From Humibacillus xanthopallidus (GTDB lineage Bacteria; Actinomycetota; Actinomycetes; Actinomycetales; Dermatophilaceae), in assembly GCF_006717145.1 (NCBI RefSeq), contig NZ_VFQF01000002.1:186001-250000 (forward strand): DNA of 64,000 nt. Direction: 5' to 3'. Below the pieces are notes generated by a model. The model had not been told where the DNA came from and did not search any database. It saw only the letters and a list, made by a program, of their open reading frames with translations. The position numbers and the translations under genes are program-made. Within the stretch, counting starts at the first letter, position 1; every line of letters starts with the position of its first letter. Of the stretch, positions 7,748-16,492 are shown piece after piece.

Positions 7748-9001
7748 TCAGCGCAGGATCGCGCGGAGGGCGTCGAGCAGGATCGCGATCTCGGCCTCGC
7801 CGATGACGAGCGGGGGAGCGAGGCGCACCGTGCTGCCGTGCGTGTCCTTGACGAGCACGCCGCGCTCGAGCAGGCGGTGGCACGCCTCCCGGCCGGTCAT
7901 GAGGCCGGGGTCGATGTCGATGCCGGCCCAGAGCCCCCGACACCGCACGGCGTCGACGCCGTGGCCGACGAGCTCGCCGAGGCCGGCGGCGAGCTCGGCG
8001 CCGAGGTGCCGGGCGCGCTGCTGGTACTCACCGGTCGCGAGCAGGTCGACGACGGCGTGCCCGACGGCTGCGCCGAGCGGGTTGCCGCCGAAGGTCGAGC
8101 CGTGGCTGCCGGGGGTGATGACGCCGAGCACGTCGCGGTCGGCGACGACGGCCGAGACCGGCACGATGCCGCCACCGAGCGCCTTGCCGAGGATGTACAC
8201 GTCGGGCACGACACCCTCGAGGTCGCACGCAAAGGTCGAGCCGGTGCGGCCGAGGCCCGACTGGATCTCGTCGGCGATCATGAGCACGTTGGTGCGACGC
8301 GTGAGGTCGCGCACGCCGCGCAGCCAGCCGTCGGGCGGCAGGATGACGCCACCCTCGCCCTGGATCGGCTCGAGGAGCACGGCCACCGTGTCGTCGGTGA
8401 TCGCGGCCTCGAGCGCTCCGAGGTCGCCGTAGGGCACGGTGTCGAAGCCGGGCGTGTAGGGGCCGTAGTGGTCGTGGGCCACCGGGTCGTCGGAGAAGCT
8501 GATGATCGTCGTCGTGCGGCCGTGGAAGTTGCCGGCCATGACGACGATGCGCGCCTGACCGTCGGGCACGCCCTTGACCTCGTAGCCCCAGCGGCGAGCG
8601 ACCTTGATCGCCGTCTCGACGGCCTCGGCGCCGGTGTTCATCGGCAGGACGAGCTCCTTGCCGGCCAGCGTGGCGAGGTCGCGGCAGAAGGGGCCGAGCC
8701 GGTCGCTGTGGAAGGCGCGGCTGGTCAGCGTGAGGCGGTCGAGCTGTGCGCGAGCCGCTCCGACGAGCGCCGGGTGAAGGTGTCCGAAGTTGAGAGCCGA
8801 GTAGCCGGCGAGGGCGTCGAGGTAGCGCCGCCCCTCGACGTCGGTGACCCACGCGCCCTCGGCGTGCGAGATGACGACGGGCAGGGGGTGATAGTTGCTC
8901 GCCAGCCACAGCTCCGCGAGGGAGATGTGCGCGTGCGTGGGGGTGCCGGGGTCTGGGCTGCGGTGCTCACGCGCCCCGGGTCGTGCGGCCGTGTCGCTCA
9001 C
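7748..9001 (-). CDS. rocD: ornithine--oxo-acid aminotransferase
   Basis: A 417-residue class-III PLP aminotransferase. Diagnostic segments are SNYHPLPVV at the N-terminus, NTGAEAVETAIK, DEIQSGLGRTG with the PLP-ring Asp, and LGKALGGG with the Schiff-base Lys (~residue 270). These are characteristic of ornithine aminotransferase, which converts ornithine and 2-oxoglutarate to glutamate semialdehyde and glutamate in arginine/ornithine breakdown. It starts at GTG 9001 with GGAGA adjacent and no spaced ribosome site; a leaderless start is possible. It is followed by the FNT gene. Other class-III enzymes (acetylornithine or 4-aminobutyrate transaminases) are less likely given SNYHPLP. Confidence 0.85.
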   Translation of the reverse strand: MSDTAARPGAREHRSPDPGTPTHAHISLAELWLASNYHPLPVVISHAEGAWVTDVEGRRYLDALAGYSALNFGHLHPALVGAARAQLDRLTLTSRAFHSDRLGPFCRDLATLAGKELVLPMNTGAEAVETAIKVARRWGYEVKGVPDGQARIVVMAGNFHGRTTTIISFSDDPVAHDHYGPYTPGFDTVPYGDLGALEAAITDDTVAVLLEPIQGEGGVILPPDGWLRGVRDLTRRTNVLMIADEIQSGLGRTGSTFACDLEGVVPDVYILGKALGGGIVPVSAVVADRDVLGVITPGSHGSTFGGNPLGAAVGHAVVDLLATGEYQQRARHLGAELAAGLGELVGHGVDAVRCRGLWAGIDIDPGLMTGREACHRLLERGVLVKDTHGSTVRLAPPLVIGEAEIAILLDALRAILR

Positions 9002-9177
9002 TCTCCGATCGTCGCACCGACCGTGTCGAGCGGCGCGCGAATGTGAGGTGATCCCCCTCTCGGAGCGGCTCCGGCTGCCGATGCCGGTGGGAGACTGGAG
9101 GAGGCGGGTCTCGCAGCCAGGACTACCCGCGCTGGGGTGTGTCGGTCACGTCGGTGACCTGAGCCGTGGAGATCGCT

Positions 9178-10581
9178 ATGACCACTCACCCCTCGTCACC
9201 CACGCGCGTCGTCATCCTCGGGGCGGCCGGCCGCGACTTCCACGACTTCAACGTCGTGTTCCGCGACGACCCGACGCACGAGGTCGTCGCCTTCACGGCC
9301 ACCCAGATCCCCGACATCGACGGCCGGCGCTACCCGCATGAGCTCGCGGGCCGCCTTTATCCGCAGGGCATCCCGATCATCGACGAGTCCGAGCTGCCTG
9401 ACCTCATCGCCCGTGAGCACGTCGACCTCGTCGTCTTCGCCTACTCCGACGTGCGGCACGAGCAGGTCATGCACCTCGCGTCGACGTGCATCGCGGCCGG
9501 CGCGGACTTCCGGCTGCACAGCGCCCGCCGGACGATGCTGCGCAGCACGCGCCCCGTCGTCGCCGTGACCGCCGTGCGCACGGGCGTGGGCAAGAGCCAG
9601 ACCGTCCGCTACTTGTCGCTGCTGCTGCGCGAGCAGGGCCTGCGCGTCGTCGCCGTGCGGCACCCGATGCCCTACGGCGACCTCGCCGCACAGGCGTGCC
9701 AGCGCTTCGCGACGTATGCCGACCTCGACCGCTACGACTGCACGATCGAGGAGCGCGAGGAGTACGAACCGCACATCGACAACGGGGTCGTCGTCTATGC
9801 CGGCGTCGACTACGAGCGCATCCTCCGCGAGGCCGAGCAGGAGGCCGACGTCGTGCTCTGGGACGGCGGCAACAACGACCTGCCGTTCTATGAGCCCGAC
9901 CTGCACATCGTGCTCGCCGACCCGTTGCGCCCGGGGGACGAGGCGGCATACCACCCCGGCGAGGCCAACGTGCGGATGGCCGACGTCGTCGTCATCGCCA
10001 AGTGCGACTCGGCGCGCTCCGTCGACGTCGAGGCCGTCGAGGCCTCGGTGCGCTCGCTCAACCCGCGCGCCACGGTGCTGCGCGCCGAAAGCCCTGTCAC
10101 CGTGGACGATCCGTCGGTCGTGCGCGGCCGCGCGGTCGTCGTCGTCGAGGACGGGCCCACCCTGACCCACGGCTCGATGAGCTACGGCGCGGGCGTCGTC
10201 GGCGCGCGGGCGGCGGGCGCCTCCCACATCGTCGACCCGGTGCCGTATGCCGTGGGGTCGATCGCCGCGACCTACGCGAAGTACCCGAACGCCCGGGGCA
10301 TCCTGCCCGCCATGGGCTACGGCGCCGAGCAGGTCGCTGACCTCGAGGCGACGATCCGCGCGGCTGTCGACGCCGGCGCCTGTGACGCCGTCGTCGCCGG
10401 CACCCCGATCGACCTGACGAGAGTGCTCACGGTGCCCGTGCCGCTCGTGCGGGCGCGCTACGAGCTGCGCGAGGTCGTGCCCGGTGGGCTGGCTGCTGCC
10501 GTGCGGGCGGCGCTGCCGGAGGGCGTGGGCGTCAGCTCGGGCGTGGGCTCGGGCGACATTCGGGAGGCGAGCATGTCATGA
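9178..10581 (+). CDS. cyclic 2,3-diphosphoglycerate synthetase-like GTPase (COG2403 type)
   Basis: A 467-residue P-loop protein. Near residues 130-140 is the nucleotide-binding motif VRTGVGKSQT. WDGGNNDLPF (~residue 225) and VIAKCDSAR (NKxD-like position) follow. Overall length and layout match the cyclic 2,3-diphosphoglycerate synthetase / predicted GTPase family, first studied in thermophilic methanogens; bacterial members have no firm role. The start ATG 9178 has GGAG 7 bases upstream. Its stop overlaps the next gene as ATGA. Cyclic diphosphoglycerate synthesis in this organism is uncertain; the P-loop and family call are secure. Confidence 0.78.
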   Translation: MTTHPSSPTRVVILGAAGRDFHDFNVVFRDDPTHEVVAFTATQIPDIDGRRYPHELAGRLYPQGIPIIDESELPDLIAREHVDLVVFAYSDVRHEQVMHLASTCIAAGADFRLHSARRTMLRSTRPVVAVTAVRTGVGKSQTVRYLSLLLREQGLRVVAVRHPMPYGDLAAQACQRFATYADLDRYDCTIEEREEYEPHIDNGVVVYAGVDYERILREAEQEADVVLWDGGNNDLPFYEPDLHIVLADPLRPGDEAAYHPGEANVRMADVVVIAKCDSARSVDVEAVEASVRSLNPRATVLRAESPVTVDDPSVVRGRAVVVVEDGPTLTHGSMSYGAGVVGARAAGASHIVDPVPYAVGSIAATYAKYPNARGILPAMGYGAEQVADLEATIRAAVDAGACDAVVAGTPIDLTRVLTVPVPLVRARYELREVVPGGLAAAVRAALPEGVGVSSGVGSGDIREASMS

Positions 10582-11078
10582 GTGCACCAGCTGCACCCCA
10601 GTCGTCACAGTCGCCTCAGTCCGCGTCAGGTCGTCATGCCACGAGAGCCGGCCGGCGGGAGGCGTCGCGTGCGTCGAGCAGGCGCGGCGGCTACGCGGGC
10701 TCGCTCGTCGTCAACCTCGTCATGCTCTGGCTCGTCAACGTGTGGCCGGGCTGGCAGGCGGTGCCGTTCCTCACTGCCGGCACGGTGCTCGTCATCGGAG
10801 CCGTCAACGCCTCGATCGTCGCACGCGCGGTGGCGGACCTCGTCAACCTCGTCTTCGACCTGCCCCGGCTCCGGGCGCTCGGCGACATCGTCGCGATCTG
10901 CTTCGGGCTCGTCGCGCTCGTACGGATCTGGCAGGTGTTCCCCCTCGACGTCATCGGCACCCCGTGGGAGGTCGTGGCGCGAGTCCTGCTGGCCATCGGC
11001 ATCGTCGGCAGCGTGATCGGCATCATCGACGCCGCGGTCCGGCTGCTCCGCGGCCGCTTCCCGGGAGGTGCGTCATGA
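10578..11078 (+). CDS. four-helix membrane protein of unknown function
   Basis: A 166-residue protein with a hydrophilic, Ser/Arg-rich N-terminus (~35 residues) and four hydrophobic segments, about 38-56, 60-80, 97-116 and 133-152. I recognise no family motif. ATGA overlaps join it to the GTPase gene upstream and to the DUF4389 gene downstream, so the three are translated as one coupled unit. Its role probably relates to theirs, but the sequence does not say how. Confidence 0.75.
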   Translation: MSAPAAPQSSQSPQSASGRHATRAGRREASRASSRRGGYAGSLVVNLVMLWLVNVWPGWQAVPFLTAGTVLVIGAVNASIVARAVADLVNLVFDLPRLRALGDIVAICFGLVALVRIWQVFPLDVIGTPWEVVARVLLAIGIVGSVIGIIDAAVRLLRGRFPGGAS

Positions 11079-12718
11079 CTGTGCCTGCTGCGCCCGGTGC
11101 CGCCAGTGCCCCCGGTGCCCCCGTGCCGACTGCTTCGCACCCGGCCAAGCGGCACCTCGTCGCGCTCATCATCGGGTGCCTGCTGATCCTGCCCGGCCTC
11201 GGGCTGCTCCTCGGCGGGGCAGCGGTGGCGGGCGCCTACGCCTTCGGCCGCGACGATGCGGGCTTCCTCTCCCTGTCCGTGCCCACGCTGCGCAGCCCTG
11301 CAGCCGCGATCACGGTGGAGGACATCATCGTCGAGAACGCTCCCGGCGTGCCCTCGTCGGTCCTCGACCGGCTGCAGCTCGACCTGCGGATGACGGCGCA
11401 GCCGGTCACGCCCGGTGCGAACCTCTTCCTCGGCGTGGCGCCGGCCGACGCGTTGACCTCCTACCTCCGGGGAGTCGCGCACGACCAGGTCGTCGGTCTC
11501 AGCGAGCCCCGCTCCGGGTCGTCGAGGATCGCGGTGCTGCGGACCTCGCCCGGCGCGGCCACGGCCCCCGCCCCGACGGGTGAGACCTTCTGGACCACCT
11601 CGGTCACCGGAACCGGGCAGCAGGTGCTGACCTGGCGCGTCACCGGCGGTCGCTGGGCGCTCGCGGTCATGAACGCCGACGGCAGTGCTGGCGTCGACGT
11701 TGCGACCACCATTGGCGTCCGGGCCGGCTTCCTCCTTCCGCTCGCCCTGATCCTGTTCGCGATCGGCCTCGTGGTCAGCGGCATCGCGGTCGCGCTCATC
11801 GTCCGGGGCGCGGGCGGCAGCCAGCCGGCGCCGCCCTCGGACGCAGCGCTCGCAGCCTCGGAGGCTGAGGGCGGTTGGGCACCTCACCCGCGGGCGGTCA
11901 GCCCGGTCTCGCTCGACGCGCGGCTCGACGAGCCGCTGTCGCGCTGGTTGTGGCTGGTCAAGTGGTTCCTCGCCATCCCCCACTTCATCGTGCTGGGCTT
12001 CCTCTGGATCGCCTTCTTCGTCGTGTCGGTCATCGCGTTCTTCGCGATCCTCTTCACCGGCACCTACCCGCGCGGCCTGTTCGACTTCAACCTCGGCGTG
12101 CTGCGCTGGAGCTGGCGTGTCTCCTACTACTGCTCCGACGGCGGCATCGGCACCGACCGCTACCCGCCGTTCAGCCTCGACGTGGAGCCGGACTACCCCG
12201 CGCGGCTCGACATCGTCTATCCGGGGCGGCTCTCGCGCGGGCTCGTGCTCGTCAAGTGGTGGCTGCTCGCCATCCCGCACTACATCATCGTCGGCCTGTT
12301 CGTCGGTGGTGGAGGGTGGGCCTGGAGCGCCTCGCACGGTGAGGGGGCGCACCTCGAGTCGTACGGCTGGAGCCTGCTCGGGCTGCTCATCCTCGTCGCC
12401 GGGATCTCGCTGCTGTTCACGGGCCGCTACCCCCGGGCTCTCTTCGACCTCGTCATCGGGCTCAACCGCTGGGTCTACCGCGTCATCGCGTATGCCGCGC
12501 TCATGACCGACGCCTACCCGCCTTTCCAGCTCGACGAAGGAGGCGCCGAGGTTCCGCTCCCGCCGCCGCTTGCGCCACCGGTGCAGCCCGTCCCGCCGGA
12601 GTCGCAGGTGCCCCCTGACCGCGAACCACAGAACAACCAGCCACAGAACAACCAGCCACAGGACACCGGACCACGGGACACCGAGCCACAAGACACCGCC
12701 TGGGATCCTGACACCTGA
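11075..12718 (+). CDS. DUF4389-domain membrane protein (two copies of the domain)
   Basis: A 547-residue protein. An N-terminal transmembrane segment (~25-50) leads to an extracytoplasmic domain, and a second transmembrane segment (~212-235) follows. Two DUF4389-type membrane domains come next: the first has WLWLVKWFLAIPHFIVLGFL, TGTYPRGLFDFNLGVLRW and DRYPPFSL; the second repeats VKWWLLAIPHYIIVGL, TGRYPRALFDLVIGLNRW and DAYPPFQL. The C-terminal tail is Pro-rich with short repeats of the type PQNNQ and PQDT. The family is of unknown function. It is coupled to the two upstream genes by ATGA and followed by a 171-bp tandem repeat array. Confidence 0.82.
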   Translation: MTVPAAPGAASAPGAPVPTASHPAKRHLVALIIGCLLILPGLGLLLGGAAVAGAYAFGRDDAGFLSLSVPTLRSPAAAITVEDIIVENAPGVPSSVLDRLQLDLRMTAQPVTPGANLFLGVAPADALTSYLRGVAHDQVVGLSEPRSGSSRIAVLRTSPGAATAPAPTGETFWTTSVTGTGQQVLTWRVTGGRWALAVMNADGSAGVDVATTIGVRAGFLLPLALILFAIGLVVSGIAVALIVRGAGGSQPAPPSDAALAASEAEGGWAPHPRAVSPVSLDARLDEPLSRWLWLVKWFLAIPHFIVLGFLWIAFFVVSVIAFFAILFTGTYPRGLFDFNLGVLRWSWRVSYYCSDGGIGTDRYPPFSLDVEPDYPARLDIVYPGRLSRGLVLVKWWLLAIPHYIIVGLFVGGGGWAWSASHGEGAHLESYGWSLLGLLILVAGISLLFTGRYPRALFDLVIGLNRWVYRVIAYAALMTDAYPPFQLDEGGAEVPLPPPLAPPVQPVPPESQVPPDREPQNNQPQNNQPQDTGPRDTEPQDTAWDPDT

Positions 12719-12720
12719 CC

Positions 12721-13189
12721 CGCGATTCGAGGTGATCGCGGGCCCCACGTGGGCGCCGCGTTCACCTCGATCCGGTATGCCGTCGGGCTGGGTGGAGGTG
12801 ATCCTGGCCCGCACGTGGGTGGCGCGTTCACCTCGACTCGGCGGGAGGGCGGCATACGGACGCGGACGGGCCTTGCGCGCCCGACACCTCCCGCGATTCG
12901 AGGTGATCCTGTGCCCCACGTGGGCGCCGCGTTCACCTCGATCCGGTATGCCGTCCGGTTGGGTGGAGGTGATCCTGGCCCGCACGTGGGCGGCGTGTTC
13001 ACCTCGACTCGGCGGGAGTGCGGCATACGGACGCGGACGGGCGTTGCGCGCCCGACACCTCCCGCGATTCGAGGTGATCCTGTGTCTCACGTGGGTGGCG
13101 CGATCACCTCGATCCGGTATGCCGTCGGGCTGGGTGGAGGTGATCCTGGCCCCTACGCTCGTGCCGCGCCCACCTCGAATCGGCGGGGG
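12721..13189 (+). repeat. 171-bp tandem repeat array with nested inverted repeats
   Basis: The segment beginning CGCGATTCGAGGTGATC starts at 12721, 12892 and 13063, an exact 171-base period with about 2.75 copies. Each unit contains two hairpin-like half-units bounded by GAGGTGAT and (T/A)TCACCTC around a CACGTGGG core. Each full unit also carries one GTATGCCG and one GGCATACG. The array fills the gap between the DUF4389 gene and phoD. 171 is a multiple of three, so it leaves spurious open frames across the array; I do not regard these as genes. Confidence 0.9.
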
Positions 13190-13246
13190 AGAGTCGGGGG
13201 CTCCAATCGGCACCGGCGGAGGCCCGGCGGGCATAGCCTCCGAGGC

Positions 13247-15031
13247 ATGACACCGTCGTCCGTCGGCCGGCGCACCCTGCTCAAGGGTGTCGCCGCGGCC
13301 ACCGCAGCGCTTGCCGTCCCCCGCGCCTTCGACCCCGCCGCTGCTGCGGCGCCGGCGAGCAAGGGCATCTTCGGTTACGGGGTCGCCAGCGGCGACCCGA
13401 CCGCCGACTCCGTCGTCATCTGGACCCGCGCCACCCCGCCACCACGGCCCGGTGAGCCAGTGGCCGCTCCCGGCAGCGGCCTCGGCCGGCCGATCCCGGT
13501 GCGGTGGCAGGTCTCCACCACCGATCGCTTCAACCGGGTCGTCGCCCACGGCACGGTCATGACCTCGCCCGACAGCGACCACACGGTCAAGGTCGACGTG
13601 ACCGGCCTCGACCCCTACACCCGCTACTTCTACCGCTTCCAGTCCCTCGGCGAGTTCAGCGCCGTCGGGCGCACCCAGACCGCAGGCGACATCGCGGGCG
13701 AGACGCACGCGCTGCGGATGGCGCTCGTCAGCTGCAGCAACTACACCGGCGGCTTCTTCACGGCCTACCGCGCCATCAGCAAGCGAGACGACCTCGACTT
13801 CGTGCTGCACGTCGGCGACTACATCTACGAGTACGGCAACGGCGCCGACCGTTACGGCCCGGCGGCCCTCGTCGGCGTGCGTGACGGGCAGCCAGCCACC
13901 GAGACGATCGACCTGACCGGCTACCGGCTGCGGCACGCCCTGCACAAGGCCGACCCTGACGCGCAGGCCGCCCACCAGGCGCTGCCGTGGATCACGATCT
14001 TCGACGACCACGAGGTGGCCAACAACTCCTGGGCCGACGGCGCCGAGAACCACCAGCCCGGCGAGGGCGACTACCTCGCTCGCCGCGCTCAGGCCATGCA
14101 GGCCTACCTCGAGTGGATGCCCTTCCGCATGCCCGACCAGTCGGTGCCGCACCAGGGCACGCGCTTCTTCAAGCGGTTCACCTTCGGCGATCTCGGCGAC
14201 CTGTCCATCCTCGAGACCCGTCAGAACCGCAGCCGCCAGGTCACGGTCCCCGGCGTGCCGTTCGACGGCTTCGTGCCGATCGGCGTCAGCCCGGCCATCG
14301 ACGGCGCGATCGCCTCACCGCTGCGTCACCTGCCCGAGCCCGAGCAGATGACCTGGCTCAAGGACGGCGTGGCGCAGCAGGGCCGCAAGTGGCACCTCCT
14401 CGGCAACCAGGTGATGATCGCGCCCGTGCTCTACCCGGGTGCCGCCCTCGGCGACCCGAGGTACACCTTCGTCAACGCCGACCAGTGGGACGGCTACACC
14501 GCTGATCGCACGAGCCTGCTGGCGTATGCCGCCGCGCAGCCCCCGTCCGCCGGTGACGTCGTCGTGCTGACCGGTGACATCCACGCCTCCTTCTCGAGCG
14601 ACCTGCCGGTGGCAGCGGCACCCGGCCAGGCGGCATACGCCTCGGCGGGGGTGGAGGTCGTGTGCCCGTCGGTGACGAGCGACGGCTTCTTCGAGGTGCT
14701 GGGGCGCACGCCGCAGCTGGCGGGGCAACCGCCCGAGGTCGTCGTGGCGGTCACGCGTCAGGCCATCGGCGCGGCCCAGCAGCTCAACCCCTGGATCAAG
14801 TACCTCGACGGCATCGGGCACGGCTTCGTCGTCATCGACGTCACGCCCGAGCGGGTGCAGGCGGACTACCACCACACGCCGGTGCCGTCGAGCGCGAAGC
14901 CCGACCCGCGCGTGGATCCGGCGGTCCTGCCGGCCTACACGCGCAGCGTCCAGACCCTCGCGGGGACACGGCGACTGTCCGGTGCCGTCGGCCCCGTCGG
15001 TGCCCGGTCTGACGAGCCGCGCACGGCCTGA
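13247..15031 (+). CDS. phoD: Tat-exported alkaline phosphatase D (PhoD)
   Basis: A 594-residue protein. The N-terminus MTPSSVGRRTLLKGVAAA is a twin-arginine signal with an Ala-rich end near residue 35. PhoD-family segments follow: GVASGDPTADSVVIWTR, LVSCSNY, HVGDYIYEYG with metal-ligand Asp, FDDHEVANNSWADG and LTGDIHASF near residue 440. The enzyme is a Ca/Fe-dependent extracellular phosphomono/diesterase used in phosphate scavenging. Start ATG 13247 is chosen because the Tat motif follows directly; no ribosome site precedes it. A TAGCCT box lies 8 bases upstream, so a leaderless transcript is plausible. No pho box is evident in the repeat-filled upstream region. Confidence 0.92.
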   Translation: MTPSSVGRRTLLKGVAAATAALAVPRAFDPAAAAAPASKGIFGYGVASGDPTADSVVIWTRATPPPRPGEPVAAPGSGLGRPIPVRWQVSTTDRFNRVVAHGTVMTSPDSDHTVKVDVTGLDPYTRYFYRFQSLGEFSAVGRTQTAGDIAGETHALRMALVSCSNYTGGFFTAYRAISKRDDLDFVLHVGDYIYEYGNGADRYGPAALVGVRDGQPATETIDLTGYRLRHALHKADPDAQAAHQALPWITIFDDHEVANNSWADGAENHQPGEGDYLARRAQAMQAYLEWMPFRMPDQSVPHQGTRFFKRFTFGDLGDLSILETRQNRSRQVTVPGVPFDGFVPIGVSPAIDGAIASPLRHLPEPEQMTWLKDGVAQQGRKWHLLGNQVMIAPVLYPGAALGDPRYTFVNADQWDGYTADRTSLLAYAAAQPPSAGDVVVLTGDIHASFSSDLPVAAAPGQAAYASAGVEVVCPSVTSDGFFEVLGRTPQLAGQPPEVVVAVTRQAIGAAQQLNPWIKYLDGIGHGFVVIDVTPERVQADYHHTPVPSSAKPDPRVDPAVLPAYTRSVQTLAGTRRLSGAVGPVGARSDEPRTA

Positions 15032-15045
15032 CCTCCCGGACCCGG

Positions 15046-15265
15046 TCGAGTGGCCGCGTTGCCACACGCGCCACACCCCTGTCGACTGGCCTCGCTTTCA
15101 CAGGCGCCGCACCCCGTCGAGTGGCCTCGTTGTCACAGCCGCAAGTGGGGTGGCGCGGCCACTCGACGTGGGGGAGGCGACCAGCTTTGGCCGCTCGACG
15201 TCGGGGAGGCGGCCAGGTGTGGCCACTCGACGGGGTGGGGGCGGCCAGGTGTGGCCACTCGACGG
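15046..15265 (+). repeat. 32-bp-period intergenic repeats, locus 2, in opposed orientations
   Basis: GGCC(A/G)CTCGA occurs at 15157, 15189, 15221 and 15253, exactly 32 bases apart. The reverse complement TCGA(G/C)TGGCC occurs at 15046, 15082 and 15117. The two halves face each other, so the block can fold into a long imperfect hairpin between the convergent phoD and the small membrane gene. This is the same family as at 6.6-6.8 kb. Confidence 0.88.
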
Positions 15266-15267
15266 GG

Positions 15268-15459
15268 TCAGGGGGTGTTGCGGCGGCGGCCGCTGAGGGC
15301 GAGCGCGATGCCCGCGAGCACGACGATCGGGCCGATGACCGCCCACAGGGTGACGCCCGACATCACGCTGCCGCCGACGACGCCGAGGCCCTGCAGCGTC
15401 CACAGGGCGCCCACGAGCACGAGCAGGATGCCGAGCCCGATGCGCAGCGACCCGCTCAC
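15268..15459 (-). CDS. small two-helix membrane protein (paralogue of 37272-37472)
   Basis: A 63-residue protein, GTG start, overlapping the stop of the lipase gene as GTGA, so it is translated by coupling. Two hydrophobic helices are separated by a short loop: IGLGILLVLVGALWTLQGLG and WAVIGPIVVLAGIALALSG, ending in basic residues (RRRNTP). The pattern WT.QGLGV...WA.(I/L)GP is repeated in a 66-residue protein at 37.3 kb, so these are paralogues. Function unknown. Confidence 0.75.
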   Translation of the reverse strand: MSGSLRIGLGILLVLVGALWTLQGLGVVGGSVMSGVTLWAVIGPIVVLAGIALALSGRRRNTP

Positions 15460-16391
15460 GCCGGCGCCTGCGCCGTCTCGAGGTGGGCGTCGAGCCACTC
15501 GAGGATCTCGACCTCGACCTCGTCGCGGTTGGTCTCGTTGAGGATCTCGTGCCGCGCGCCCGGCCACAGCGTCACCGTGACGTCGCGGACACCGAGCCGC
15601 CGCAGCTGGTCGGCCGCCTGTTGCACGCCCTTGCCGTTCGCTCCGACCGGGTCCTTGTCCCCCGAGGTGAGGTGGATCGGCAGGTCCTTCGGGATGCGTG
15701 CGACGGTCCTGTCCTCGTTGGCCCTCGCCAGGCCGCGCAGCAGGTCGGCGAATCCGCCTGCGCTGAAAACGAATCCGCAGTCGGGGTCGTTGATGTACTT
15801 GTCGACTTCGGCGGGATCTCTTGAGAGCCAGTCGAAGTCGGTGCGGGTGGGCTTGAAGGCAGAGTTGTACTGACCGAAGCTCAGCTTGTTCATCAGCCCG
15901 CTCGTGTGGGTGTGCCCTCGCAGACGCGCCTGCGTCGAGGCGACGAAGACGCCGATCTTGCCGAGCGCGCCTGCGCCACCGGCGGTTCCGGAGAGCACGA
16001 GGCCGGTGAGCTCCGAACCGTACTGCGCGGCATACCCCCTCGCGATGAAGGAGCCCATGCTGTGGCCGAGGAGGAAGACGGGCACGCCCTGCTGCTCGTG
16101 GCGCGCCCGCGCCGTGACGGAGTGGAGGTCGTCGATGACGGTCTGCCACCCGTCGTGCTCGGCGAAGGAGCCGCGCGGGCTCGAGGTGCGGCCGTGGCCA
16201 CGGTGGTCGGAGGCGTAGACGGCATACCCGTGGTCGGTGAGGCGCTGCGCGAACCGGGCGTAGCGCGAGGAGTGCTCGGCGAGCCCGTGCGAGATCTGCA
16301 CGACGGCCTTCACCTCCCCGTCGGGCAGCCAGCGGTTGACGAACACCTCGGTGCCGTCAGGGGTGGTCAGCGTCAAGGTGCTGCTCTGCAT
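15456..16391 (-). CDS. alpha/beta hydrolase, monoacylglycerol-lipase-like
   Basis: A 311-residue protein of the serine-aminopeptidase/monoacylglycerol lipase type. The oxyanion region ISHGLAEHSSRY (~residue 35), DHRGHGRT, nucleophile elbow LLGHSMGS (~residue 112), acid residue in SGDKDPVG and catalytic His in GARHEILNE (~285) are all present. It should cleave short glycerides or related esters in the cytoplasm. The ATG at 16391 has GAGG 7 bases upstream. The following small membrane gene starts within its stop codon. The N-terminal lid region differs enough that substrate preference cannot be given. Confidence 0.87.
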   Translation of the reverse strand: MQSSTLTLTTPDGTEVFVNRWLPDGEVKAVVQISHGLAEHSSRYARFAQRLTDHGYAVYASDHRGHGRTSSPRGSFAEHDGWQTVIDDLHSVTARARHEQQGVPVFLLGHSMGSFIARGYAAQYGSELTGLVLSGTAGGAGALGKIGVFVASTQARLRGHTHTSGLMNKLSFGQYNSAFKPTRTDFDWLSRDPAEVDKYINDPDCGFVFSAGGFADLLRGLARANEDRTVARIPKDLPIHLTSGDKDPVGANGKGVQQAADQLRRLGVRDVTVTLWPGARHEILNETNRDEVEVEILEWLDAHLETAQAPA

Positions 16392-16492
16392 GATCGTCCT
16401 CGATCTCGGAGTGCCGTTTGCCCGCACTGTATGTCGTGCGGCGGGCCCCCGGTCAGCCGATCCGGTATGCCGCGGGGCTGAGGACCAGCGTC

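Noticed and set aside
12721-13246. Open frames through the 171-bp array, including an apparent N-terminal extension of PhoD
   Set aside because: The period is a multiple of three, so frames stay open by chance; the Tat signal immediately after ATG 13247 sets the real start.
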